A stretch of 64,000 bases of DNA from CAYJEQ01 sp964369235. GTDB taxonomy: Bacteria > Bacillota > Clostridia > Oscillospirales > Ruminococcaceae. The first letter of the stretch is position 1. Every line of letters starts with the position of its first letter. The notes under the pieces are model-generated. The model made no database searches and was not told where the DNA came from. It saw only the letters and a list, made by a program, of their open reading frames with translations. Location of the stretch: assembly GCA_964369235.1 (NCBI GenBank), contig CAYJEQ010000001.1:49068-113067 (forward strand). The letters are read 5' to 3'. Position numbers and translations under genes: made by a program. Shown piece by piece: positions 45,478 through 53,918 of the stretch.

Positions 45478-45538
45478 ATAGGCTATACCTATACTAAAAG
45501 TATCTTACATGGTATGATAGTGTAGGTGTAGCCTATTT
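45478..45538 (+). terminator. Terminator after the amidase fusion
   Basis: A long stem pairs 45478-45496 with 45518-45535 (G-T pairs included; ATAGGCTATACC with GGTGTAGCCTAT) followed by TTTT. Confidence 0.88.
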
Positions 45539-45653
45539 TCTATAAAATCATCATATAGCCACTGTAATATTGATGTGTAGATGGTTGATTTTACATTTAA
45601 AAATATTTTACAGATAAAATTCACAACTTCTACACAATGATAAACCATTAATT

Positions 45654-45662
45654 TGCTATAAT
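45654..45662 (+). promoter_or_regulatory. Extended -10 promoter before the VanX-like gene
   Basis: TGCTATAAT: TG one base before a perfect TATAAT (45657-45662), 45 bases before the start at 45708. No good -35 box. Confidence 0.45.
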
Positions 45663-45707
45663 TAGTATAGCTATCCACCCAAAGAAGAAAGAAGAGGTAT
45701 GCCCTTA

Positions 45708-47009
45708 ATGAAAAAAATCTCAGTTTTGTTAGTAGCTTTATTAGTAATAGTAATGTTTATAGGTTGCAGTGGTACAGATAATAGCTCATCTACAGTAGTA
45801 GTGACACCGGAGCCAACAGTAGCTACAACTCCAGAGCCAACACCTACTCCTACACCAACCCCGACCCCAGAGCCAACACCTACTCCCACACCAACTCCAA
45901 CTCCTAAACCGGAATTATACCCAACTGAGGCAAATATGAATTTAGAATTACCTTTACATGGAGCTACAGCCTATGCAGCTGTAGAGCTTGCAATTTATGA
46001 GGAACATAGCTTACAGGCTAATGTTTTAGGTTGGATTACAGCAGGAGCAGCATTTACCATTGAGGAAGATTTAGGTACATGGTGGAGAATATCTATAGAT
46101 GGTTATAACGGTTGGGTAATTAGTAGCAATACAATGATTAATCTTCCAGATGTTATACCATCTATTATATATAATAATACCAATACCTACTCCTCGATGC
46201 TTATGTCCTCGGGAATATCTATTCCACAGGTTACAGGTGAGGCGCTTTATAGTGCTAGAGATTACAATAATCGTTTAGGCAGAGAAGAATATATTATGCC
46301 TGTGCTATATGGTATGGCAGATAAGATTCAGATAGCACAGAATGCAGCCTTAGCAGAGGGAAATAGTTTAGTTATGTATGAGGCTTTTAGACCTACACCA
46401 GCCCATAATCTTGTATTTGATCAGTTGACTATATTAGTAGCAGAAAATCCTGAGGTTTATGCAGGGGTTACGGCTGATGGATTTACAGCAAACTGGTTTT
46501 TAGCACCAGCACCTTATAATCATCAGCGTGGTACAGCTATTGATGTAAGTTTGGCACAGGTACTAGCTACAGAAGAAGTTCAGGTAGGGGATTATGGCTA
46601 TACCCATATTACCCAGTACAGTGAATATGAGATGCAAACACTTATTCATGAGCTAAGCTCTAAGGCAGCAGTTTTTCCACCTTGGGTATCCTCTAGCTCT
46701 ATGGAAGCATGGAAAACAGCGCCACTGGACAGCGATATAACAGAGGGATCTATACTGTTACAGAGATATTGCACCACAGGAGGGCTGACACCACTTGCTT
46801 CAGAATGGTGGCATTTTAACGATACACCTAATACTGGATATGCTATGCAAATTGGGGTATATGGTTGGTATAACCTTGATAGAACAGTAAGTTATCCACC
46901 ATTATTACTAGAGGAAACCATTCCTGCAAATAGTGAAGAAATAATAGAAACCACAGCACCTTTAGAAACTACAATGACTACAGAAACCACAGCACCTATA
47001 GAGGGATAG
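45708..47009 (+). CDS. SH3-domain lipoprotein with VanX-type D,D-dipeptidase (M15D) domain
   Basis: 433 residues: lipobox FIGC (Cys20), Thr-Pro linker (30-70), a bacterial SH3 domain (about 85-145; ILGW-like VLGWITAGAAFTIEED, NGWV), then an M15D peptidase domain. The VanX residues are all there with correct spacing: Arg228 (YEAFRP), His272 and Asp279 (NHQRGTAID), Glu366 and His369 (EWWHF). The enzyme should hydrolyse D-Ala-D-Ala or a related dipeptide outside the cell. The tail is Thr/Glu-rich. I start at 45708 because AGAGGT lies nine bases before; the ATG at 45699 touches it. No vanHA genes adjoin, so resistance is not implied. Confidence 0.87.
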   Translation: MKKISVLLVALLVIVMFIGCSGTDNSSSTVVVTPEPTVATTPEPTPTPTPTPTPEPTPTPTPTPTPKPELYPTEANMNLELPLHGATAYAAVELAIYEEHSLQANVLGWITAGAAFTIEEDLGTWWRISIDGYNGWVISSNTMINLPDVIPSIIYNNTNTYSSMLMSSGISIPQVTGEALYSARDYNNRLGREEYIMPVLYGMADKIQIAQNAALAEGNSLVMYEAFRPTPAHNLVFDQLTILVAENPEVYAGVTADGFTANWFLAPAPYNHQRGTAIDVSLAQVLATEEVQVGDYGYTHITQYSEYEMQTLIHELSSKAAVFPPWVSSSSMEAWKTAPLDSDITEGSILLQRYCTTGGLTPLASEWWHFNDTPNTGYAMQIGVYGWYNLDRTVSYPPLLLEETIPANSEEIIETTAPLETTMTTETTAPIEG

Positions 47010-47052
47010 GTATATTAATGCTTTATAAGGAAAGAAAGGTAGAGCTATAATT

Positions 47053-48786
47053 GTGACGGAATATAATGATAAAAGATGTACTAAGTGCATACTAGATGAT
47101 GGAGAGAACTGGTGCAGTTGCGATCCAAAAGAAAGTGGAAATAAAAAATGCTACCTAGGATCTGATACGGTACTAAGGGGTAATTTTGTTGTGGGAAAAA
47201 CTATCTCCAGTGACGGAGAAACCACCCATTATATGGGTTATGATCGTCAAAGTGAGGAGAAAATAGTTATAACCGAGTATTTCCCATATCCTATATCTCA
47301 GCGCCACGAGAACTGTGAAACTATATTGCCTAGCAGTGGGAAAGAGGTTTCATATAAAGCATTAATGTCCGAGTTTGAGGAGATTATTAATCTACAAACT
47401 ACACTAAGCAGTGACTATAATATAATAGCCCCTTACAATGTGCTAGCTGATAATAATACCATTTATGGGATCTACAATTATAATGAATATACCCCACTGG
47501 AAAAATATCTAGAGGACAAGGGCGCCCCACTGGTATGGAATGATATTAAAGGCGCTTTTTTACAGCTTTGTAGTACGGTGATGGCAATACATAAAAAAGG
47601 TGTTATCCATCGTGGTATCTGTCCAGAGAATATTATGATTAATAGCAGTGGACTGATATATCTAACAGGTTTTTCTACAGCAGCAAACCGAACTGACGAC
47701 AGTGAGATAAAATCAACACTGTACGAAGGATATTCTGCTCCAGAGCAGTATAGTATACGAGGTTGGCAGTCGGAGTGGACAGATGTTTACGGTCTGGCTG
47801 CACTGCTTTATACAATGCTTACAGGGGTAGTACCTATAAGAGATGATAATGGTAATATTAAACCAGCAATAGATATAAACCCTAATATACCTGATTTTGT
47901 TTCTCAGGGAATAGCAGCCTCCTTAATTGAACAGGGCATGTATCGCTTAGGTGAGGTGGATAGATTTACTGCCATGCTACTAGAGGACACCTCTGCAAGT
48001 ACAGCGGTTTTTGACAGCGTTGCACCAACACAGGTCAAGGCAACACAGATACCAAGTGTTAAGGATATTCAGCATACAATTCATGGTGGTACAATAATTA
48101 TCGAAGATGTGGAAAAAGCACTGGAAGAAGCAAAAAAACAATCAGCAACACAAATTCCAGAAGTTTTACCAGTAAAGCAATCAGTAATCAGGCTTAGAAA
48201 GCGTCATGGTTTTCTAGTGGCAACAGTGGCACTGGTAATTATTATAGCATTAGGATTAATAGATGATTATAATAATGTACCTATAGAGATTGTACCTGTA
48301 GAAAGTCCACCAGTGATAATGGATTTAGATACAAAGTATCTACCTGATTTTACTGGGCAGAATGCCGACGAGGTAGTAAACCTTAATGCCAGTCAGGACA
48401 GCTATCGACTGATTATTAGGGAGGATTTTAGCAGTACAGTGCTAGATGGTGATATAATCTCACAAAAACCAGAGCCAGGAACATCTTATGTAAATAAGCC
48501 CTATGTTATACTTACTGTAAGTACAGGAATGAGAGAGATACCTATGCCCTCTATAATTGGACTTACTACACAGGAGGCAATAGATACCCTTACAGCCTAT
48601 GGTATTAATCACCGAGTATTTGAGGTTATAGATGAAAGTTTAACCGAGGGGTATATAGGTAGAGCCACAGTAGAGCCAGGCGAAATGGTAGATATATATG
48701 ATGACACTGTTTATCTGTACACAGGAGTTAATGTGGAAGTAGAGTCAGAGGATACGGAAGATAAAGAAGATGGGTCTACAGAGTAG
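47053..48786 (+). CDS. Membrane PASTA protein with a Ser/Thr pseudokinase domain
   Basis: 577 residues: an N-terminal Cys cluster (CTKC..CSC..C, 9-33), a kinase-like fold (about 40-310), one membrane helix (387-403) and two extracellular PASTA domains (about 425-492 and 495-562). The kinase fold aligns with clostridial Hanks kinases of the AIKEYFP type, but every catalytic residue is changed: the ATP lysine is Thr74 (VITEYFP), HRD is HRG (Gly188) and DFG is TGFS (Gly206). Structural marks such as SAPEQY and WTDVYGLA remain. PASTA domains bind peptidoglycan fragments. GTG start, 43 bases after the VanX-like gene and so in its operon. Confidence 0.87.
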   Translation: MTEYNDKRCTKCILDDGENWCSCDPKESGNKKCYLGSDTVLRGNFVVGKTISSDGETTHYMGYDRQSEEKIVITEYFPYPISQRHENCETILPSSGKEVSYKALMSEFEEIINLQTTLSSDYNIIAPYNVLADNNTIYGIYNYNEYTPLEKYLEDKGAPLVWNDIKGAFLQLCSTVMAIHKKGVIHRGICPENIMINSSGLIYLTGFSTAANRTDDSEIKSTLYEGYSAPEQYSIRGWQSEWTDVYGLAALLYTMLTGVVPIRDDNGNIKPAIDINPNIPDFVSQGIAASLIEQGMYRLGEVDRFTAMLLEDTSASTAVFDSVAPTQVKATQIPSVKDIQHTIHGGTIIIEDVEKALEEAKKQSATQIPEVLPVKQSVIRLRKRHGFLVATVALVIIIALGLIDDYNNVPIEIVPVESPPVIMDLDTKYLPDFTGQNADEVVNLNASQDSYRLIIREDFSSTVLDGDIISQKPEPGTSYVNKPYVILTVSTGMREIPMPSIIGLTTQEAIDTLTAYGINHRVFEVIDESLTEGYIGRATVEPGEMVDIYDDTVYLYTGVNVEVESEDTEDKEDGSTE

Positions 48787-48878
48787 AATAACTATAAAAT
48801 CATGGTAAATATAGTCAATTTATCACATTGACAAAGGTAAAATATAACATTATAATAAATATATAAAATTTAATATTA

Positions 48879-49039
48879 CTTATTAGGTGCAAATTACTGC
48901 ATAATAGGGAATACGGTGAGAGTCCGTAACAGCCCGCGCTACTGTAAAAATGACGATCGGTATAAAGGTCACTGTGTTTAGGATACATGGGAAGGCATTC
49001 CGAAAGGTTGATTTTGAGTCAGGATACCTGCCTAATAAG
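48879..49039 (+). promoter_or_regulatory. Cobalamin (AdoCbl) riboswitch
   Basis: All class marks are present: closing stem CTTATTAGG (48879-48887) with CCTAATAAG (49031-49039), AGGTGC, GGGAATACGGTGAGAGTCCGT (cut), ACAGCCCGCGCTACTGT, GGTCACTG, TGGGAAGGC and GAGTCAGGATACCTGCC. It binds adenosylcobalamin and lowers expression of the B12 genes after it. The first gene, cobT, begins 450 bases later, an unusually long platform. Confidence 0.97.
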
Positions 49040-49086
49040 CTATTTGGTTTCTTCGGTGGGGAGTGCCAACTATAGGTAAGTTATAA

Positions 49087-49112
49087 AAAAACCACTAGTA
49101 ATAGTGGTTTTT
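49087..49112 (+). terminator. Riboswitch terminator hairpin, first CCACTA hairpin
   Basis: Perfect 11-bp stem AAAAACCACTA (49087-49097) with 49102-49112, loop GTAA, ending in TTTTT. It is the best candidate for the riboswitch expression platform, 47 bases after the aptamer. Confidence 0.75.
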
Positions 49113-49255
49113 AGTGTATAATACAGTGATAAACTATTAGTAATAGGGATTTTGACAGGGTTATACGCTACCAAACAATTAAAATAGCTTTGAAGCAAGG
49201 AAAGATATCTACAAGGGAGTAGATGATTTTTAAGTTTTGGTTTTTTTATAGTTTG

Positions 49256-49279
49256 AAAACCACTAGTAATAGTGATTTT
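49256..49279 (+). repeat. Second CCACTA hairpin
   Basis: AAAACCACTA-GTAA-TAGTGATTTT, a near copy of the 49087 hairpin with one mismatch, 169 bases further on. Between them lies another hairpin ATCTAC/GTAGAT (about 49207-49224) before a T run. Confidence 0.65.
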
Positions 49280-49373
49280 AGCTTATATAAGCACTTTTTA
49301 TATGGAGTGGTGGATACTGCTCTTATAAACTTTCCTACTTTTATATAAGGTAGGGAAGTAGTCTTTTATGCTG

Positions 49374-49395
49374 AAACCACTGTTATTAGTGGTTT
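49374..49395 (+). repeat. Third CCACTA hairpin
   Basis: AAACCACT (49374-49381) with AGTGGTTT (49388-49395), loop GTTATT, then TATTT. A 10-bp stem ACTTTCCTAC/GTAGGGAAGT lies just before it (about 49329-49359). No gene is seen between 49040 and 49489. Confidence 0.65.
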
Positions 49396-49489
49396 TATTT
49401 ATGTATTAGCAACCTATTTTCAGTACTTGATAAAATATCTAATAGATAACATGGGATATAACCCATTTAAAGAAAGGTAGACAGAGAAT

Positions 49490-50545
49490 ATGGCTATAGA
49501 AAATCTAACAAGTTTCATAAAAGAGATAGACAACAGTGCAAAGGAACAGGCAAAAAATCGATGGGACAGCGTAGCAAAACCCCTTAATAGCTTAGGTATA
49601 TTAGAGGAAAATATTATAAAAATCGCAGGGATACAAGGCAGTAAAGTTGATATAAGTAAAAAAGCAGTGGTGGTTATGTGTGGTGATAACGGAGTAGTAG
49701 AAGAAGGGGTAACCCAGACTTCTATGGAGGTTACAGCAATAGTAACTGAGAATTTCGCTAAGGGAAACACCTGTGTAAATATAATGTCTAACCTTGCAGG
49801 GGCTAAGGTATTCCCAGTAGATGTGGGAATATACCGAGATTTAGACCAAGAGGGCGTAATAGATAGAAAGATAGACTACGGTACAAAGAATTTTACCAAG
49901 GAGCCAGCAATGACTAGGGATCAGGCGATGAAGGCTATAAATGTAGGAATATCCATGGTAAAAGAGCTAGTAGAACAGGGATATAATCTTATAGCCACTG
50001 GGGAGATGGGCATAGGTAACACTACTACCAGTAGTGCTGTAACAGCAGTAATACTGGGTATGGAGGTAGAAAAAGTTACAGGTAGAGGCTCAGGCCTTAG
50101 TAGCAGTGGACTGGACAAAAAGGTAAATGCCATTAAAAAAGCCATAGAGCTACACAAACCAAACCGGGGAGATAGTGTGGATATACTATCAAAAGTAGGT
50201 GGATATGATCTAGCGGGCCTTACAGGAGTGTTTATCGGTGGTGGGCTTTACGGGGTGCCTATTTTAGTAGATGGGATAATATCCTCAGCAGCAGCACTGC
50301 TAGCAAAAAATATTAATTCCCAGTTAACCCAGTTTATGATAGCTTCTCATATTTCCAAAGAGCCGGCTGGAGAAGCTATAATGAAAGAGTTAGGGCTTAA
50401 GCCTTTCCTTAATGCTGATATGTGTTTAGGTGAGGGAACAGGTGCAGTAGCCATAATGCCCCTACTAGATATGGCTGTGTCAATATATAATAATATGAGT
50501 ACATTTAATCAGATAAATGTGGAGGATTACACTCCACAGGAATAG
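49490..50545 (+). CDS. cobT: Nicotinate-nucleotide:dimethylbenzimidazole phosphoribosyltransferase
   Basis: Makes alpha-ribazole phosphate, the lower-ligand nucleotide of cobalamin. 351 residues, family length. The segments MCGDNGVVEEGVTQT, FAKGNTCVNIM, TGEMGIGNTTTSSAV, GRGSGLS and ADMCLGEGTGAV (catalytic Glu) are all present. AAAGG precedes the ATG at some distance. First gene of the cobalamin operon behind the riboswitch. Confidence 0.96.
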   Translation: MAIENLTSFIKEIDNSAKEQAKNRWDSVAKPLNSLGILEENIIKIAGIQGSKVDISKKAVVVMCGDNGVVEEGVTQTSMEVTAIVTENFAKGNTCVNIMSNLAGAKVFPVDVGIYRDLDQEGVIDRKIDYGTKNFTKEPAMTRDQAMKAINVGISMVKELVEQGYNLIATGEMGIGNTTTSSAVTAVILGMEVEKVTGRGSGLSSSGLDKKVNAIKKAIELHKPNRGDSVDILSKVGGYDLAGLTGVFIGGGLYGVPILVDGIISSAAALLAKNINSQLTQFMIASHISKEPAGEAIMKELGLKPFLNADMCLGEGTGAVAIMPLLDMAVSIYNNMSTFNQINVEDYTPQE

Positions 50546-50552
50546 GAAAACT

Positions 50553-51104
50553 ATGACTGCATTAATAATAGGTGGTACTTCCAGTGGTAAATCACAGTTT
50601 GCAGAGGATTTAATTACTAGGCTACAGGGTCTGCGAAAGTACATAGCCACAATGGAGCCACTGGACAAGGAAAGCCAAGATAAAATAGACCGTCATCGTC
50701 AAATGAGAAAGGATAAGGATTTTACTACGGTGGAAATTCCCCGTAACCTTAAATCCTATACCTTTAACAGCACAGATGCTGTGCTACTAGAATGTATGTC
50801 CAATCTACTGGCAAATGAGATGTATGGTAAAGACCACTGCCAAAATCCTGTAGAGGAAATTACCCAAGGAGTGGATAATCTAATGGATAGCTGTAGAGAT
50901 GTAATAATAGTTACCAATCAGATTTTCTGTGATGGCGTTGACTATCAGGGTATGGAGGACTATATAGAAAATCTCGGTACTATTAATAGCTACATAGCTA
51001 GAAAAGCACAGCTAGTAGTAGAGGTAGTAGCTGGTATCCCCATAGTTTTAAAAGGCGAGGAAATTTTATCTAATATATCCATCAGAAAGGTAAATAACAA
51101 ATAA
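50553..51104 (+). CDS. cobU: Adenosylcobinamide kinase / adenosylcobinamide-phosphate guanylyltransferase
   Basis: Phosphorylates adenosylcobinamide and adds GMP from GTP. 183 residues with the P-loop GGTSSGKS (8-15), the His of DRHRQMR that carries GMP in this family, LLECMSNLLANEMYG, and VTNQIF where most enzymes read VSNEVG. The start is ATG at 50553 with AGGAATAGGA before it, seven bases after cobT. Its end overlaps cobS by one base (TAATG), so translation is coupled. Confidence 0.94.
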   Translation: MTALIIGGTSSGKSQFAEDLITRLQGLRKYIATMEPLDKESQDKIDRHRQMRKDKDFTTVEIPRNLKSYTFNSTDAVLLECMSNLLANEMYGKDHCQNPVEEITQGVDNLMDSCRDVIIVTNQIFCDGVDYQGMEDYIENLGTINSYIARKAQLVVEVVAGIPIVLKGEEILSNISIRKVNNK

Positions 51105-51883
51105 TGAAATTAATTAATAATATAGTAGTTGCATTTTCTATGTATTCTAAAATACCTATGCCAAAAAGTAATTGGGAAAAAGAAAATATGGATTATGCCA
51201 TTGCAGCATTTCCCTTAATAGGAGGGGTACAGGCAGCACTTTTAATAGGGTGGTGGCATTTAGCACAGTTCTTACAGTTAGGCAGTTTAATATTTGGTGC
51301 TGTAGCAGTGGCTATTCCCTTAATAATCACTGGTGGGATACATATGGACGGTTTCTGTGATACAGTAGATGCCCTTAGTTCCCATGGTAATAAAGAAGAT
51401 AAACTGAGAATACTTAAGGATCCAAACGCTGGTGCCTTTGCTGTAATATGGGCTGGGGTGTATCTTATGATATACTTTGCCTTTGTAAGTCAGCTTTATA
51501 ATAACTTTAGTGGGGTGTTAATTCTTTCCTGTGGTTATATATTAGTTCGTGCCTTTAGTGGTGTTGGGGTAGTATCCCTTAAATCAGCTAAAACCAGTGG
51601 TGTGCTATATACCTTTGGAAGTAGTGCCAACCAACTAAACTCTAAGAGGATTTTCTATATATACATGGCAATGATACTTATTACCATTAGCCAGATACAT
51701 CTAGCTACAGGGCTAATAGCTTTTATTACTGTAGTGTGGATATTTTTCTGGTATAGAAAACTTTCCTACAAACATTTTGATGGGATAACAGGGGATTTAG
51801 CTGGGTACTTCCTACAGATTGCAGAGCTATCTATAATAATAGTGGTGGTAATAGTAGATTGTATATTTAAGGTGGTGTTATAG
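51104..51883 (+). CDS. cobS: Adenosylcobinamide-GDP ribazoletransferase
   Basis: Joins adenosylcobinamide-GDP with alpha-ribazole (phosphate) to complete the nucleotide loop, at the membrane. 259 residues, about six hydrophobic segments, with the family block GGIHMDGFCDTVDAL and ILKDPNAGAFAV. FDGITGDLAGYFLQIAELS near the end is the second conserved block. Overlaps its neighbours on both sides by one base. Confidence 0.96.
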   Translation: MKLINNIVVAFSMYSKIPMPKSNWEKENMDYAIAAFPLIGGVQAALLIGWWHLAQFLQLGSLIFGAVAVAIPLIITGGIHMDGFCDTVDALSSHGNKEDKLRILKDPNAGAFAVIWAGVYLMIYFAFVSQLYNNFSGVLILSCGYILVRAFSGVGVVSLKSAKTSGVLYTFGSSANQLNSKRIFYIYMAMILITISQIHLATGLIAFITVVWIFFWYRKLSYKHFDGITGDLAGYFLQIAELSIIIVVVIVDCIFKVVL

Positions 51884-52254
51884 TGGTTTTAGTTTTAGGT
51901 GGCAGATGTCAGGGAAAAGAAGCCTTTATAAAGGATTTATTCCCAGATGTAAGTATATCAAATGGAAATACTGTGGATTACAAGGATATATCATCAGCAG
52001 AGATAATAATTAATCTTAATGGGCTTATTATGAGGATGATAGAAGATAACTATAGCAATGATGATATTACCCAGGAAATAATGAAGTTTAAAGGCAGTGG
52101 AGTAAGCTGTGATATAGTAGGCAGTGGGGTGGTGGCAATGGATAAAACCCTACGACGATATATAGATTTAACAGGGAGAATATCCACCCTTATAGCAGAA
52201 AAAAGCAGTCAGGTATACCGAGTAACTGCCGGAATAGGAAATAGGATAAAGTAA
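51883..52254 (+). CDS. Half-size CobU-like P-loop protein
   Basis: 123 residues. It begins like CobU with LVLGGRCQGKEAF, a changed P-loop (GGRCQGK for GGxxSGKS), and ends like its C-terminus (VGSGVVAMDKTLRRYIDLTGRISTLIAEKSSQVYRVTAGI). The central part with the guanylylated His and the LLECLS-type block is missing. GTG start overlaps the cobS stop (TAGTG). It may be a regulatory or vestigial paralog of the cobU gene two genes upstream. The in-frame structure and coupled start argue that it is still made. Confidence 0.75.
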   Translation: MVLVLGGRCQGKEAFIKDLFPDVSISNGNTVDYKDISSAEIIINLNGLIMRMIEDNYSNDDITQEIMKFKGSGVSCDIVGSGVVAMDKTLRRYIDLTGRISTLIAEKSSQVYRVTAGIGNRIK

Positions 52255-52273
52255 TATTTTAAGGTGGTGGACT

Positions 52274-52834
52274 GTGAATATACATCTAATACGCCATGGC
52301 AAAACTAAAGGTAATCTCCTTAGAGTATATCTAGGTAGTACCGACGAGCAGTTGTGCCAAGAGGGAAAAGACGAGATTATTAATCTAGCAAATGACAACT
52401 ACTACCCTTTAGTAGATAAAATCTACTGTAGCCCCTTAAAACGAGCAGTAGAAACAGCAAAACTTATATATAAATCCAGAGATATAATTACCATGTCTAA
52501 TTTGGCAGAGCGTGGCTTTGGGATTTTTGAGTATAAAAGCTATGAGGAGTTAAAGGACAATCTAGATTATATAAACTGGCTGAACACTATGGGGGTATCT
52601 ACAGTAGAGGGTATGGAGGATTATAATAGCTATACAAAGCGAGTTATAGATGGATTTAATGAGATAGTAGCACAGTCACAGGACAGTGAAAGGGTAGCTA
52701 TAATTTCCCATGGTGGCAGCATTATGGAGATACTACGATACCTTAATGGTGGCAGTATCTATGATTATCAGTTAGGAAATAGTAGAGTATATAGCTTTGC
52801 TGTAAATAAAGAGGAATATTTAAAGAAGAGGTGA
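52274..52834 (+). CDS. cobC: Alpha-ribazole phosphatase-like histidine phosphatase
   Basis: Removes the 5'-phosphate from alpha-ribazole phosphate or cobalamin phosphate. 186 residues of the phosphoglycerate-mutase-like fold: LIRHGKT with the catalytic His, YCSPLKRAVETA, ERGFGIFE with the acidic proton donor and ISHGGSIMEIL with the second His. GTG start with AAGGTGG before it. The end overlaps cbiB by four bases. Confidence 0.88.
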   Translation: MNIHLIRHGKTKGNLLRVYLGSTDEQLCQEGKDEIINLANDNYYPLVDKIYCSPLKRAVETAKLIYKSRDIITMSNLAERGFGIFEYKSYEELKDNLDYINWLNTMGVSTVEGMEDYNSYTKRVIDGFNEIVAQSQDSERVAIISHGGSIMEILRYLNGGSIYDYQLGNSRVYSFAVNKEEYLKKR

Positions 52835-53808
52835 CAACTTTGTTTTACTGGGCAGGAATAGTGGCAACAGCTTTAATATTAGATTTAATTATAGGGGATC
52901 CACAGTATAGTTTTCATCCAATAAGACTGGTTGGAAAACTAATAGAATGGGTAGAGGGCAAGATAAGACCACATTTTAAGGAATGTAATCAGTCTTTATT
53001 TCAAGGTGGAGTTATAACAGTGGTTATTGTAATAGCAGTATGCCTAGTTGTAGTACATAATATAATAAGGCTAGCCTATATAATCAACCCCACTATAGGA
53101 TGGATAGTACAGGCGCTAATCTGTTATGTATGCCTATCAACAGGTAGCCTTAAAAGTGAAAGTATGAAGGTTTATAAACCTTTACAAGCAGGAGATGTTG
53201 AAGGTGGCAGAAAAGCAGTGTCTATGATAGTAGGTAGAGATACCACTAGCCTAGACGAAAAAGGCATTACAAAAGCCACAGTGGAAACCATAGCAGAAAA
53301 TACAGCAGATGGAGTAATAGGGCCACTGTTTTACATGATATTTTTCGGTGCTGTAGGGGGATTTGTCTACAAAGCCATAAATACTATGGATTCCATGCTA
53401 GGGTATAAAAACGATAAATACCTATATTTTGGCAGAGCAGCAGCAAAGCTTGATGATATAGCTAATTATATACCAGCAAGGCTGGCAGCAGTGTTTATGA
53501 TTATTGCCAGTGGTATAGCTGGATTTGACAGTGATAACGCAGTAAAGATATACAAAAGGGATAAAAACAACCACCAAAGCCCAAATTCTGCCCATACAGA
53601 GGCAGTGTGTGCAGGTGCTTTAAACATTCAGTTAGCAGGAAATGCTTATTATTTTGGTAAGTTATGTGAGAAGCCTACTATTGGAGATACTAATCGTCCT
53701 GTTACCATAGAGGATATACCTAGAGCAAATAAGCTAATGATATATAGCTCAGTAGTATCAGCAGTAATACTTCTTGCAGTAGATGTGGTATTAAATATTA
53801 TATTCTAA
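52831..53808 (+). CDS. cbiB: Adenosylcobinamide-phosphate synthase
   Basis: Membrane enzyme that attaches aminopropanol (phosphate) to cobyric acid. 325 residues with several hydrophobic segments and the signature LDLIIGDPQYSFHPIRLVGKLI; GRDTTSLDEKGITKATVETIAENTADGV (cut in use) and MLGYKND are further family blocks. The GTG at 52831 overlaps cobC (GTGA); the TTG at 52840 has AGAGGTGA six bases before and may be the true start. Followed by a small TTTGAAAC/GTTTCAAA hairpin at 53837-53855. Confidence 0.94.
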   Translation: MTTLFYWAGIVATALILDLIIGDPQYSFHPIRLVGKLIEWVEGKIRPHFKECNQSLFQGGVITVVIVIAVCLVVVHNIIRLAYIINPTIGWIVQALICYVCLSTGSLKSESMKVYKPLQAGDVEGGRKAVSMIVGRDTTSLDEKGITKATVETIAENTADGVIGPLFYMIFFGAVGGFVYKAINTMDSMLGYKNDKYLYFGRAAAKLDDIANYIPARLAAVFMIIASGIAGFDSDNAVKIYKRDKNNHQSPNSAHTEAVCAGALNIQLAGNAYYFGKLCEKPTIGDTNRPVTIEDIPRANKLMIYSSVVSAVILLAVDVVLNIIF

Positions 53809-53918
53809 TGGGATAGTATTTTGAGAGGAGAAATAGTTTGAAACAAAGTTTCAAAGATGGGTTTTGTGGTTTTCGGTCATTATAATACACAAATACCTAG
53901 AAAGGAATGAGCATTTTT

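Noticed and set aside
45708..47009. VanX-like gene as vancomycin resistance
   Set aside because: No vanH, vanA-type ligase or vanRS neighbours; the SH3 domain and lipoprotein anchor point to wall remodelling outside the cell.
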